Notes under the pieces: model-generated
Told to the model about the DNA's origin: nothing
Seen by the model: only the letters and a program-made list of their open reading frames with translations
Databases searched by the model: none
NCBI GenBank assembly: GCA_019155205.2
Contig: JAHNZQ020003146.1
Coordinates: 146,433 to 210,432, forward strand
Reading direction: 5' to 3'
Length of the DNA: 64,000 nt
From: Gracilaria vermiculophylla
Taxonomy: Eukaryota; Rhodophyta; Florideophyceae; Gracilariales; Gracilariaceae
Position numbers and translations under genes: made by a program
In this document: one piece after another, positions 43,446 through 54,669 of the stretch
Position numbering within the stretch: position 1 is the first letter of the stretch
How the letters are laid out: the number at the start of each line of letters is the position of its first letter

Positions 43446-45330
43446 GATGGGCAGGAGGAGTAGGAACAGAAGTGCAGGCGGAAGTGCGTTGAGGGAGGGT
43501 TTGGAGCGGCTGCGGTGGCAGCGCTTTTAAGTGGCAGTGTCGAAGGCGGGGCGTTGGTGAGCTTCGCCGCTGCGCCGAGTGGAGGTTGACGCGGAACGGC
43601 GGTGGTGCACGTGATGGGGGGCGGATTCGCCGGTTTGAGAGCTTGCGATTGGGCGCGTGCAAAAGATGGACATGCAAATTGGCGGTTGGATGCTGCGGTT
43701 TCGAATGTGCGCGCGAGTGGAATCTGGCGCGGCTAGGCCGCTGCCGCCATGCGCGCCGCCGTGTTCAGGCGGCCACTCGGGCCGCAAAGAAGGGCGCCAG
43801 AGCGGCACCCGCCGGATCTGCGCCTTCGCATTCGCCGGGCGTCGAGTGTGCGGCCATGGACGGAAAGCGACGGGATGAAAGACGCGCCAAGATTTGACGA
43901 AGAACGAGCGGTTTCGTTGCATCCGTATTTGTTTACGTTTGCCATCGGGTTACGAGTTGCATTGCCCCCTTTTTCAAACACGTGATGCAGTCCCTCGCGC
44001 CGTAGCAGGCTTTCCTACTGGCACCTGAACAAACGTTCTCGGGCAGGTTCAGAAAGTTGCGCAAATTCCAAAAGCTTGTTCTGCGCCGTCGTGCTCCGAG
44101 AAATATCGTGATGGGCAAGTTCCCTGACTTTGATTGCCTTCGCCACGTTGCAGGGCGTGAACTGAAAGCATCATATAGTTGTACGCGTGTACTGACTGCT
44201 CTTCGGGTCTTGTGACCCAAACTTTCCTTTTGGCTGTGGACAACCCGATCTCCAAGAAAGCAACGTTCAAGAGCTTTCAAACAAACACATACGAACAACG
44301 AAAAATGTAGCTTTTTAAAAACAAAACATCGGTGTTTCTCCCACATTGTTGTCATTGTGCAAATATTTCTCAAAATGCACAGCTGGCACTATTGCTTAGT
44401 CGCTGTCAACATACTCAGAGTTCCATACTTACACTTTGCTTGCAGGCCTCTATCAATTCAAACTACGTAAAGTTTTCTCAGTAGCGCCGGCATTTCTACG
44501 CCATTCGTTGGTTTTTGTACATGAATATGATATTCATAGTGCCTGAAAGCCCTTATGTTTTTATCACAACGTCTGAACAAATTCTAATTGCTGTCATTAA
44601 TCCACATGCACAGTAACGTGTTGTGACAAAAAGATTAAAAAACACCCAAAATACTTTTTGTCGTCAACAATGCTCCCTTTTTTAAGCAACTGCACAGCAC
44701 AGTAAAAAATAGAAAAACACAAAAACACAAATTACATTTTTGATAAAAACTCTACAACACAGTAGATGAATAAAACTGCAAAAGCTAGCTGTTCAAATAA
44801 TTTTGGTGCACTTTAAGAAAACATCTAATATTTGATTTTAAACCATTATTTGATTTGCAAAATATGTCTACCTTTAAAACCAAGGTTTTTGAGCAATTCT
44901 AAATTGTTTCAAGAACTAAAGTAAAAGTCCCCTACTGAGAAGTGCTAGGCAATGCTCTGAATAAAATCCTTGTAAAGCTGTAGCACTATCTGTACTCGAT
45001 GATAGCTCTCGACATAGTAATAGAGCCTTTAAAAGGTAAATGAAATTTGTTTTAAACAACCAGAGAACTCAAAACGAGCATGGAAAGTCTACAAGTTCGT
45101 AAAAACCAGAAACATTGACTGCAGCTGTAAATCTGTAAGAGAACTACCTTGTGGTCTGAAATGCGCCGTAACTCTGTATAGCGACATCCGACTATAATTA
45201 TTCGCCACTTAATAGAAATGATATATTTTTTTTGATGCGGGCACGATTCAGTAGGCAGCGTGCCGTGAGCTACCATTGCTTAAACTATTGCCACGTTGTT
45301 GGTCGGCAGAGAATCGGTGCTGCGCATCAT
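43446..45330. other. intergenic, becoming AT-rich
   Basis: Upstream region of the acyl-CoA oxidase gene (GC-rich to about 43.9 kb, with compositional frames), then AT-rich sequence with no gene seen. Confidence 0.55.
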
Positions 45331-46615
45331 AAAGTGCGTTTCAAAAGTATAGGACAGTGCAAATGCGCGCCAAAATATGACTTTTTGCCTGCGGTAGCCC
45401 CCCACTTAGTTAAAACCCTCAAAAACGCGTTTCAAAAGTATAGGACATTTCTAACTCGCGCGTAATTGTTTCCACATCATGTTGTTCTCTTTCTCCAATA
45501 AGGCATAAAATCTTATAAATCAAAAGCTTACAACAAAATATTTCAAGTAGTATCTTAGATCTTCGCCATTTTTCTCATTTCTATACCATTTTCTTCAATA
45601 TTTACTGTTGTATAAACATAAAGTTTTATTGAGAGCTTAGTAATGATGAGCTAAAACAATGAGCATAAATTTTTGAAAGAATAGTATCTTGACAATGTTC
45701 TTTGCCCTTAAAAACCCGTGAAAAGAACGAATCGTGTACAAAACGTGGATAAAACGGTAATGAAAAACGCTTCAAAGCTTTTTCGGTTTATTAAACTGAA
45801 CAACGCTTCATTTTGAAAGCTGCAAATAAACAAATAGTGGTGCCACAGTATGCAATGAGCACTAAAGAAAAGGTCAGCTGCAAAAACAATTTATTTGAAA
45901 ATGAGTAAAACTTCAATTAAAATGAACAACAGTTTTTTAAATATTGCTGTCATAAGCAACAAAGATCAAATAAAATTTGGGCAAAAAAAATTTTTTTAGA
46001 ACTTATAATATGCTCTGTATAGTATTTTCGATGAAAACCCTACATATAAAGCCTTTTTAGTAAGCATTACCAACTAAAAAAGGCTCTCAAATGCTTTAAC
46101 ACAGCCTATTTTAAAATTTTACATATCTCATCAGAAATGTAAACTGGTTTTTTTTCCAAGATAGGGCCGCCGTTTAGTATTCTATAGCAATGAAAGACGT
46201 TCTTCACTTGCTATAAACTAATGCCACGGAGTTACTCATGCGTTTGGTTCACTTCAACCCTTTTGAAAACGAATAATCTGTACTCGTTAGAATGATTTAT
46301 GGCCATTACAGGCCATTCTGAACAGGTTTTGATTTAAAGAAGAGTATTGGAAATAGCGCGAAAACTATGAACATTTTAAGTATAGGACATTAAAGAAAAG
46401 CGATGCAAAAGCGTTTAATTAGTACTCTTCGGCAGACAAAAGCGAAAACCATCTACTGTAGAAGGCAAAATGAAGGTTGAAAGTGAAAAGTCCTATGATT
46501 TTAAAACGGTTTTTAAACTTGAAGTTTTCTGAAAACTGATTTTGGTAGCACTACAGTATTTAAAACGATGATTTGCATCAAAATGCCAGGTGTCCTATAC
46601 TTTTGAAACCGACGT
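45331..46615. repeat. AT-rich tract bounded by Tc1-like inverted ends
   Basis: GTTTCAAAAGTATAGGACA occurs at 45338-45356 and again at 45429-45447 (direct), and as its exact inverse at 46591-46609; a partial copy (AAGTATAGGACAT) is at about 46378-46390. The 45331 end also shares GTGCGTTTCAA and GCGCCAAAA with the outer end of the Tc1 relic at 23.8 kb. No transposase is visible inside. Best read as a non-autonomous or hollowed-out Tc1/mariner-type element of about 1.2 kb, with a second end nearby. Confidence 0.55.
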
Positions 46616-47080
46616 TACTTACAAAGGTGCGTGAGCTTCTTTCCTACTACTAACGCAAAGCAGTTTCTGGCCCCTTTGGTTCTTACAGTTGACCTGCACA
46701 TCCGCTAAATATATCAATAGGCTTTACTGACCCACAAGCGCTACATGCGTCATTAGAGATCGTTTTCTATACGTCTACAAGCTATCGTTTGCCTACAGCC
46801 ATTCTGGTCCTGGCCATTTCGTTCTACACACTATTTGGTCTTTCCTTCTAGTTTGAGCCATGTCTGCGCCACGTAGCCCGGTTGCCTTCTTTCTGACCAC
46901 GAATCTGTCCGCGTGCGTCACTTGCTGTGCTGTATTTTGGTTTTTAACTTAAAACGTTGTGATACGTACCGATTGACCCAAAAACAGAAGATCCTAAAGA
47001 AAAGAGAACTTTGGGTACCATTTCATTGCGAAACCTGTTATATGACGGTTTGCGCGAATTAGCAACCCATACGAACTGAA
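46616..47080. other. intergenic
   Basis: No supported gene or repeat recognised. Confidence 0.4.
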
Positions 47081-47378
47081 ATAATTACTACAAAAAAGGT
47101 GTAACAGATCGTTTGTCAGAAGGAGAGTGAGTCTCCCTCCTACAAACCCGAATTTAGACAACCCAGAAAAGTTGCTAGCGAAGCAAAGCAATATGGTAGT
47201 ACCTGGTGGCCAGCAAAATGACAAAAAAACCGTGCATCAATCAATAATGGTAATAAATCGCGGACCAGGCCGTCATGCCGATCTGACAAACCAGTTGTTA
47301 CCCGAAGAGGACATGGAGAGTATCCAACTGGCAGTTTCCAGCTTGGAGATACATGCCATCATCGACGAGCTGGCTGAC
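47081..47378 (+). pseudogene. gag-like reading frame, 5' part, interrupted by copy B
   Basis: Open frame without ATG from a stop near 47081, ending ...IHAIIDELAD where copy B inserts. Its reading continues in phase at 57758 after skipping the retrotransposon and one pentamer. Helical and charged; gag identity is argued from the basic region and RK..YR.Y.L block near 58.4 kb. Confidence 0.5.
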
Positions 47379-47927
47379 TGTAGTACAATATATTCTAAGG
47401 TGATATTGCCATGGGGCTTTACGACGAGATATTCCTAAGGAGGGTTCGTAGCTTATTAACTGAGCCGCATGGTACATTGTTCGGCCCAGGTGCGCTACAG
47501 CACCCTTGAGAAACGGTAGAATTTAGATTTATTTTACTTAATTGGTGCATGTAATTACTACAGTTGTGAGACCTGCCGAGGTGGGCGGCAGGGTACTCAA
47601 TGTGCCGGTCGAGCGCCACTCCTGGGGAATTAAACCAAGCAACCGTGCGTCTACGTCTATATTTCCGGTTGGAGACTCTCGTCGAACATTCATAGGTTTC
47701 TAAGCCGCCGATACCCAGGTCGCCTCGTAGCAGCGCCTGTTGGAGCATTGTCCGCCCGGTGAACATCCCTCTCCGCCTGGTGTTTGCGGATCCCCTATCA
47801 GAAGCCTCCCGGCTCGTGGCAGTGACTACCGGAGATCCACTTTAGGAACTTGCACCTTTGGAGTCATCAAAAACTCCTAACCGACGTTGTGCACTACCAC
47901 CTCGAAAGGAGAACTCACGGTACCACA
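47379..47927 (+). repeat. 5' LTR, family 1, copy B
   Basis: 549 bp, TGTAGTAC...GGTACCACA. Full-length alignment with 57209-57752 and 7884-8436. Confidence 0.92.
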
Positions 47928-47929
47928 AC

Positions 47930-47945
47930 TGGTTTCCCGACTTAG
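47930..47945 (+). other. candidate primer-binding site, copy B
   Basis: TGGTTTCCCGACTTAG starts two bases after the LTR, with the TGG expected of a site paired with a tRNA 3' CCA end. The tRNA was not identified; it is not the TGGTATCAGAGC of initiator Met. Confidence 0.55.
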
Positions 47946-48009
47946 AAGGTCAGTTTTTTAAAGAAACCGCAAGAGTCAGGACAGAGAAACAATTCTAGTT
48001 TGTAACGAT

Positions 48010-50452
48010 CGGAACACAATAGTAGAAAGCTTCCTTGAGAGGATTCGGAAGGGGACAAAAATATCCCCCGACCTACCCCTATATGGACCCCTTTGAACCC
48101 CCAATTGAAACCCCCCTACAGGACCCTTAAGCAACTGACTCCGTCGGTGCGCGCAGCACGCGCAGTGCTCGCGAAAAGATGGCCGTCGGACTGGAGGACC
48201 CTGTAAGTCTCCTTCGGAACCCTGGCACCTCTGTGGAGCTTTTCAGGAATCGTCTTAGGAGAGTGCATGATCAGAGGAAAGCGGATTCCCCCTCGACACC
48301 CCTGGAGAACGCCGACAAGGAGTGTAAAGAACCGCACACGTCATTGCAGCCGCCACTTTAAGAGCTGCAAGGGCGGGAACACCCGAAGGCTAACTCCCTC
48401 CTGGAGTCCCTTGCCCTCCGCCTTACGGATTGGATTTCACAGGAGCTGTTTGAAAAAATGCCTGCGGGTTTCGAGATATATTTCGGAGCGCGCCATCACG
48501 CCCTTGTAGAGAAAATTGCCAGGGAGAGTGCTCACCGCGCTGGGGATGCCATGCTGGATTCGAACCTCTTCATAAAGGTTATCTCCGATGTTATCCGTGC
48601 GGAGGTTCGTCCCAAAACCGCGCAGCTGCTCCCCGGAGCCGCGTCTCACAAGTATTTCTTCCGTGTATGGTAGGTTCCATCTATCAACACCTACGGTGAC
48701 CCCGGGCAGAGAAGGACAGGACATTGCTGCTCTCTTCGCCATGGGAGGTAAGGATGCTGCCGTAGAGAAACGAGCACACCTCAGGAATATTGCTAGGAAC
48801 CGTTTGGACCTGTCGCTCCACAAAAAAGGACAGGATACCGGTCGCGAATTACTTCACCCAAGAAGAGAAGAACAGGATACTCCCCGGGTGACTCGCGATA
48901 GCCGGGGTATCGTCAGGTACCCAGACCACCTACAGAAAAGACGCCAAAAGAAACGCAGGGAGAAAAGCAGAATGCGAGACACCGATTCGGAGAGAAGCTC
49001 AGACTCTGAATCCGTTAACAGCTCCAGCTCGGAGGAGATTATACCTCACATGAAAAAAGGCAGAAGGGTCTGGAAGGTTGGCCCGCTTTACGACCTCTTC
49101 GCCAAAGTGGTGGATTTTGACGCCTACCGGTTAAGTGATTGCTCCATTCTTTACGACGCGTCGGTCACTAAATGACTCACGAAGATCCAATTCCGCATGG
49201 ATATTCAAAAGAAGAAGCACTCCTTCTCAAGTGTGGACCCCATCTGAGTGTTGAAATTTCTCAAATGATCCCGTTCCGCGCGTGGTACCAATGGTGTCCG
49301 TGAAGATGCCGCCGCCTGATGCTTACAGTTCAACCTCACAGGTCGAGTGCACTCGCTGGTGTAGCCACGCCTAACGGAAGAAAGCCCCATTATGGATGAC
49401 TCTGGAATGGAGATCTTGACGACGTATCCGAAGGTGGTGAGTTTCCTCCTCAAAAGGTACGCAACTGACGAAGTGATAGCCGATGCTGACGCTGAATCCA
49501 CCTCCTATAGGAAGAAGATGGGAGTGACCGAAACGTAGTTCTCACAGAAGCTGTGGACGAAGGCCTCACGGTTTGGGAACGTGTATTCCGAACGGCGGCC
49601 GAACTCGTTGTTTGTCGAGGGATTCTTTCCCTTAATCCACACCAGGGTGCGCAGTCACTTGACAACGCATCAAAAGACCACCTATACGAATCCAGCACGT
49701 GTAGCGGCATCCCATGGGTATAGCCACCGTGGCGCTCGCCACAGCCACACTCCACTTTCGGAAGAATCAACGGCCTCAAGGATCTGTCGGGCACCCACCC
49801 TGACATTGGACTCCATCACGGCAGGGGAGGTCGACGAGCTGGCGCTCGTGGGAGAGGAAGAGGCCCTTGCCCTTACATACGCCTCATCTCAGGGAGCACC
49901 GTCTAGGACGAGGACATCCTCTTCTCCTACTTCATACGCCTCGGCAGGATCTTACAGAATTGTCTGATTCGCTAGCCCTTGAGGCTGCCCTCCGCCTTTC
50001 AGGATAGGCTTGTCTCGAGAGCCAGTACGCTGTACTACTCTCAGTCTGGCAATAAGCGTCGCCATCCTGCAGGAATGTGAGAAAAATTTCTAGGACCCGA
50101 AGGACACACCAACGGAGGGCGGATGTTATCGAGCCACGCATCACGATATCCGCTCCCCTCAAGGAAACTATAGTTACCACGCTCCAGTTGGAGTGCAGCC
50201 TGTTCCACTGGCATTTGCACCGTCAGCACAGGAGCCGGAATCCAAACCGGTTGCTTCTCCGGGGAACACGGCACATATTGATGCGCAACCGCAGCAGCCA
50301 TCCCCTTCTGAAACTCAGATCCCCTCCAACCAGAAAAACTCTTAGGATCAAGCGTAGAGGATCCGCGTGGCTCCTTCTCGTCGAGCCTCGACGCAACGGA
50401 GGTCGCCTCTAAGAAAAGGGGAGAAATCGTCTCCACGGTCAAAGCAGAAAAC
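48010..50452 (+). pseudogene. gag region relic, copy B
   Basis: Three main open pieces (48179-48361, 48267-48509 and 48588-49175) and a decayed stretch to 50452. The best part carries a Lys/Arg run (KRRQKKRREKSRMR), a Ser/Asp/Glu run (SERSSDSESVNSSSSEE) and LYDLFAKVVDFDAYRLSD, the shared gag block. No CCHC knuckle seen. The 49.2-50.4 kb part is Ser/Thr/Pro-rich. Confidence 0.65.
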
Positions 50453-50752
50453 GTGGACCCCCCCATCCCCTTGGACCAATTCTACACCTTTGAGGACTCT
50501 TTCTGTACGCTCCGCCGTGAGATTTTGAAGGTTTCTGCCTCTATAGAATTTTCTTCACTTTCCTCCATAACGGTGCACGGTATCCTCGACAACGGAGCTT
50601 GCCCCAATCTGGTGCACGCTGACGTGCTCCCGCGGTCTGCTCATGGCTCCTTGAGAACTGGCAAGCTCCATACAGTGCGAAATGCGTCGTGTCGAGCATT
50701 GAACATCTTCGGAGTTTTACTTTTGGATCTCCGATTGGTTCCCTGCAGTTGA
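50453..50752 (+). pseudogene. aspartic protease relic, copy B
   Basis: VHGILDNGACPNLVHADVLP carries the retropepsin active-site pattern with D-T-G-A changed to D-N-G-A. Placed just before the protease-RT spacer that copy A also has. Confidence 0.75.
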
Positions 50753-51306
50753 AGGTGTGGTTCCTCGTGGCGACCAGCATGGCAGCACAATGAATACTGG
50801 GCACATCATTCGTGGATCGGTATTTACGTGCAATTTACGAACACCTGCGGGAGTTGACGTTTCACAATGCCACCCCTGTAGGTATCGTGTCCTCATCTCC
50901 GGGACCGGACGCTAATACGCATCAAGTGGGTACTCTTTATAAGGAGACGCAGTGGAATAAGCTCCGGATAATTAAGAGTATCGAGATACAAGCGAGCACT
51001 CAGGCCACAATTCGGGTGCAGACATTTGCGTCCGGCCTCTCATTCTTATAGATGAGTACACATATGACGGCGGAGCAGCACTCCATGATGGCTAACGGCG
51101 GTCTGGAAATAGTGCCGACTGTTACCATCAGTGTCGTGTGTTCTAACCTGAAGGAGTCGTCTCTGCGGCTGCAAAAGAGATCGGTCGTCGGATTGGCACT
51201 ACCCGCCGATGCCTGATTGGCTCATCATCCTCGTACGGAAGACCTTGCGGAACGCAATGCAATCGCTACCATGGAGACTGAAGGGGCATCAATGACTCGA
51301 GAAGAA

Positions 51307-51858
51307 TGTGGTACTGTCAGCCTTTCTCTCGAGGTAGTAAAGCACAACGTCCGTTAGGAGTTTTGTTGACTCCAAAGGCGCATATTCCTAAAGGTGGTCT
51401 ACGGTATCCGCTGTCACGAGCTGGGGGAATTCTGAAAGGGAATCCGCAAACACCGAGCGCAGGGGGAGGTTCACTGGGCGGACAATGCTCCTACAGGCGC
51501 TGCTATGATGCGACCTGGGGATCGGCGGCTTAGAAACCTGTGTTGATCGACGAGAGAATCCAACCGGAAGAGTAAAAGAAGACTCAAGGGTGCTTGTCCT
51601 TACTTCCCCAGAGGTGGAGCTCAACCGGCAGATTAAGTATCAAGCCGGGAGCCCGCCTCGGCAGGTCTCGCTACTGTACTAATTACCTGCATAAATTATC
51701 TAAAATAAATAATAATTCTACCGTGCCTCAAGGATACTGTAGCGCACGCGGGTGAGATTATGCACCACGTGGCCCAGCTAATAAAATACGAGCCCTCCTT
51801 CGGAATATTATACCTTAAGGCCAAACCACCCTCTTTCCGTAGGAGCCACTGTACTACA
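51307..51858 (-). repeat. solo LTR of family 1 inserted in inverse orientation
   Basis: 552 bp; on the - strand it starts TGTAGTACAGTGG and ends CAGTACCACA, matching the other family-1 LTRs throughout. Perfect 5-bp target duplication AAGAA at 51302-51306 and 51859-51863. Copy A has the uninterrupted site (GAGAAGAAGACATG near 521-534). Confidence 0.93.
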
Positions 51859-51863
51859 AAGAA

Positions 51864-52980
51864 AACAAGCCCGCCACCTAGCAGGAGAACCCCAAAACTG
51901 GGAAAGATTTTGATGAGTATCGCCATAGAATAGTGGAGATACTATCCGCCTTTTAGAACATGTGTTCTGGTCGCCTGAGTCAGGTTGGTCTGACCAAGCA
52001 CCGGATCAAGCCCACACCTGATGCAAATCCGGTACATCAACTCCCGAGGAGCGCTGGGCCCCGTGCGCGCGATTTTGAACGCGATGGGGTCCACTGGATG
52101 CTGGACAAGGGCGTTCTTGAACCCTCCCGTTCCGAATGGATCTCCTCGGTGTTTTTTGTGAAAATTAAATATGGCTCCTTGAGGTTCTGTATCGACTACA
52201 GACGACTCAACAAGGGGACGGTATGCACTTCGTACCTGATACCCAGTATGCATGAATGTATTGACTCCCTGAGTGATGCGTTCGTTTTCTTCACGCTGGA
52301 TGCCAACAACGGCTACCGGCAGATTCAGATGGATGACTCCGATAAGGATAAGACAACGTTCACCTCGCACTGTGGAATTTTCAGATTCTTCAGGATTCCA
52401 TTTGGATTTAAGAATGCACCCGCCACGTTCCAATGAGCGGTGGACATAATCCTGTAGAAGGTGAAGTGCCAGTACGCCATGGTGAATATTGGCGATGCCA
52501 TTATTTACTTTAGTAGCGAGGAGAACTTTATGCATGTGAAGCACATGCTCCAACTCCTGAAGGATTTTGGACTCACCTTGAAGCTGGAGCAGTGTTTCTT
52601 TTTCAAATCCTCGGTAGGTTATCGGAGGTAAATAGTGCTCCCGGGCAGCCTACCGGTTTTCATAAAAGCTCAAAATGCCATTAAGGAAGCTCACCCTCCC
52701 ACAAACCAGACGGAGCTTCACTCCTTCGTGGGGTTGTGTAATACCTTTTAGAGGTTTGTCACCAATTTCTCTCGCATTGCGGCGCCATTAAATCACCTCT
52801 TGGAAAAGAAAATGCCAACGCAATTGGCTATCCTGGTGAACGAAGAGTTTGAGGCCTTTAAAAAGTTGAAGAGGAGACTAATAGAGCCACAGATCTTGGT
52901 ACTCTCGAAGCGGGACAGCCGAATGGTGCTGGATACCGACCCTTGTACGTATCAGGTGGGATTTGCCCTCCAGCATTAAC
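51864..52980 (+). pseudogene. reverse transcriptase relic, copy B
   Basis: The open frame 51960-52436 covers fingers and palm (FCIDYRRLNKGTVCTSYLIP, FFTLDANNGYRQIQMDD, RIPFGFKNAPATFQ). The YxDD box is degraded to NIGDAIIYF near 52485-52510. The thumb follows (QTELHSFVGLCNTF, SRIAAPLNHLLEKK). Stops at 52434, 52456, 52631 and 52750. Confidence 0.87.
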
Positions 52981-53480
52981 AATCTGAAGTTGTACTTCAA
53001 CCTATAGGATATTGGAGTCGCATCCTTTCACCTACGGAACGGAATCATTCCAACTCGGAGAGCGAATGTCTCGCCATCGTATCGGCGGTGTTGCTTTTAC
53101 GCCCATATCTGGAAAGCGCACGTTTGACCTTGAGGATGGACCACGCACCATTAAAGTGAATACTGTTCTTCAAGGATGCTTTCGACTGCCTGGAGAGGTG
53201 AAGGCTACGCCTCTGGGAGTTCGAATTTGATATCGCCCACCGTTATGACATGAAACATCAGGCGGCGGAAGAAGTGTCGCGAATCTCCAACAAGGGAGAA
53301 GACAAAACACATTTGGGGGACATAATCCTGTCTCTAGTTATAGAGGACGCCGACAGGAAAGATGGTTCCGATGGAGAATGCTTGGAATTCTGTGAACCTG
53401 GAGGCAAATTTAGAGGGCTTTCTTAGGTGATGGCCTTTGGTGGGGAGGAGAAAGAAGACCTCCCCATCACCATAGTGGAG
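52981..53480 (+). pseudogene. RNase H and linker relic, copy B
   Basis: TERNHSNSESECLAIVSAVL, LRPYLESARLTLRMDHAPLK and KHQAAEEVSRI follow the Gypsy RNase H order with shifts near 53040-53160. First Asp block VLDTDPCTYQVGFALQ lies just upstream (52930-52975). Confidence 0.8.
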
Positions 53481-54120
53481 TTACTGATGGAGCAGAGTAC
53501 AGATGTGTACTACAAGGATTGCCGCCTCAAGAGGGAATATCTGCAGAAACCGGACGCCGCTCACCCTTGTCCCGCCTTCAGGACCCTTAGAGTTCGTGGC
53601 CATGGACATTTTGGGGCCTCTCCCCAAGCCGGAGAGAGGGCACCGGTTTATCCTCGTGCTCTCTCGCATCCAGCCTAGTGCCTTCATTTCGGCACGCGCC
53701 ACGGCGCACCCGGCGGATGGGCCACAGGTACCAACAACGGCACAAGCACAACGCTCCATCTTAAGGCGGTAGATAACGCACTCTTCCTCGGGGAGGAGAG
53801 ATTCAACGCCTCGTAAAGAATATTTAAACAGTATTTTGACCGGAAGGTGAAAGAGGGCCTTCAGATGACGGATGTATACGAATTCTTCCTTGAAAAACCT
53901 TGGAAGACATCTGATGAACAGTGAGAAGTAAAGCTCAAGCTAGCGCCGAACACCTCAGGGCCTTGAAAAGTCCCGGAAACCTATGAAAACACTGTTACCA
54001 GTGAGGTAAATGGGCTCTGAGACGCCGTATATGGGGAATAGGGGACAAATCTCCTGACGCTAAGTCCTTCAGGAGTGTCAGCCACACCTCCTCAGGGATC
54101 ACGTGCGTAACTTTATCTTC
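53481..54120 (+). pseudogene. integrase relic, copy B (zinc finger and core deleted)
   Basis: Compared with copy A, two blocks are missing: about 250 bp including the H2C2 finger (junction near 53510) and about 380 bp of the core between the first Asp region (FVAMDILGPLPK, 53598-53635) and the C-terminal helices (SRIQPSAFISARAT, 53667). The GPY module is weak (SGP.KVPETY near 53955). Confidence 0.75.
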
Positions 54121-54209
54121 CGACCTCCTCAGAAGCGACGACACCGCTAAATACTGAAAATATCTTCATAACCTTCGGTGACCCATTAATAAAAGCTCCA
54201 GACGCCATC

Positions 54210-54407
54210 ATGATCCCTCAAGATGATATCCTCTATACGGCAGACCATATCTTATCTCACCAACAAACTCCTGCAAGGATACTGTACCGTGTCTTCTGGT
54301 ACGAGTACACCTTAAAGGATGACAAGAAAGAACATCCGGAACATATCCCGGAGAATTTCATCAGAAGATACCACATTAATCTGGAGAGGAAATGCATCTC
54401 TGCATAG
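54210..54407 (+). pseudogene. chromodomain, copy B
   Basis: Uninterrupted 65-codon frame with YTADHILSHQQTPARILYRV, WYEYTLKDDKKEHPEHIPEN and FIRRYHINLER, the best preserved chromodomain in the window. Homologous to 6263-6446. Confidence 0.82.
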
Positions 54408-54669
54408 GTATTTCCGTTTAGGAAAGGGGTAGAGGGCCCCAAACGGGAGATGTTTTTCGTTTCCGCTGTCTACTCCCCCCCTGGAGTTCTCTTTTTTGCT
54501 TCCATGCCGCCGTGTTCGCTTGTTGAACGCTCCCGCGGCGGCACTTTTTGGCGCTGGGCACTCGGCCATGGCCATTCTCATTGCAATTACCGTTCAAGAA
54601 GCTTCTGCTCCACCTCAAGGATCTTTTATTCCGCGGCTACCGTGGACTAACTCCCGTCGCCGTGGATTT

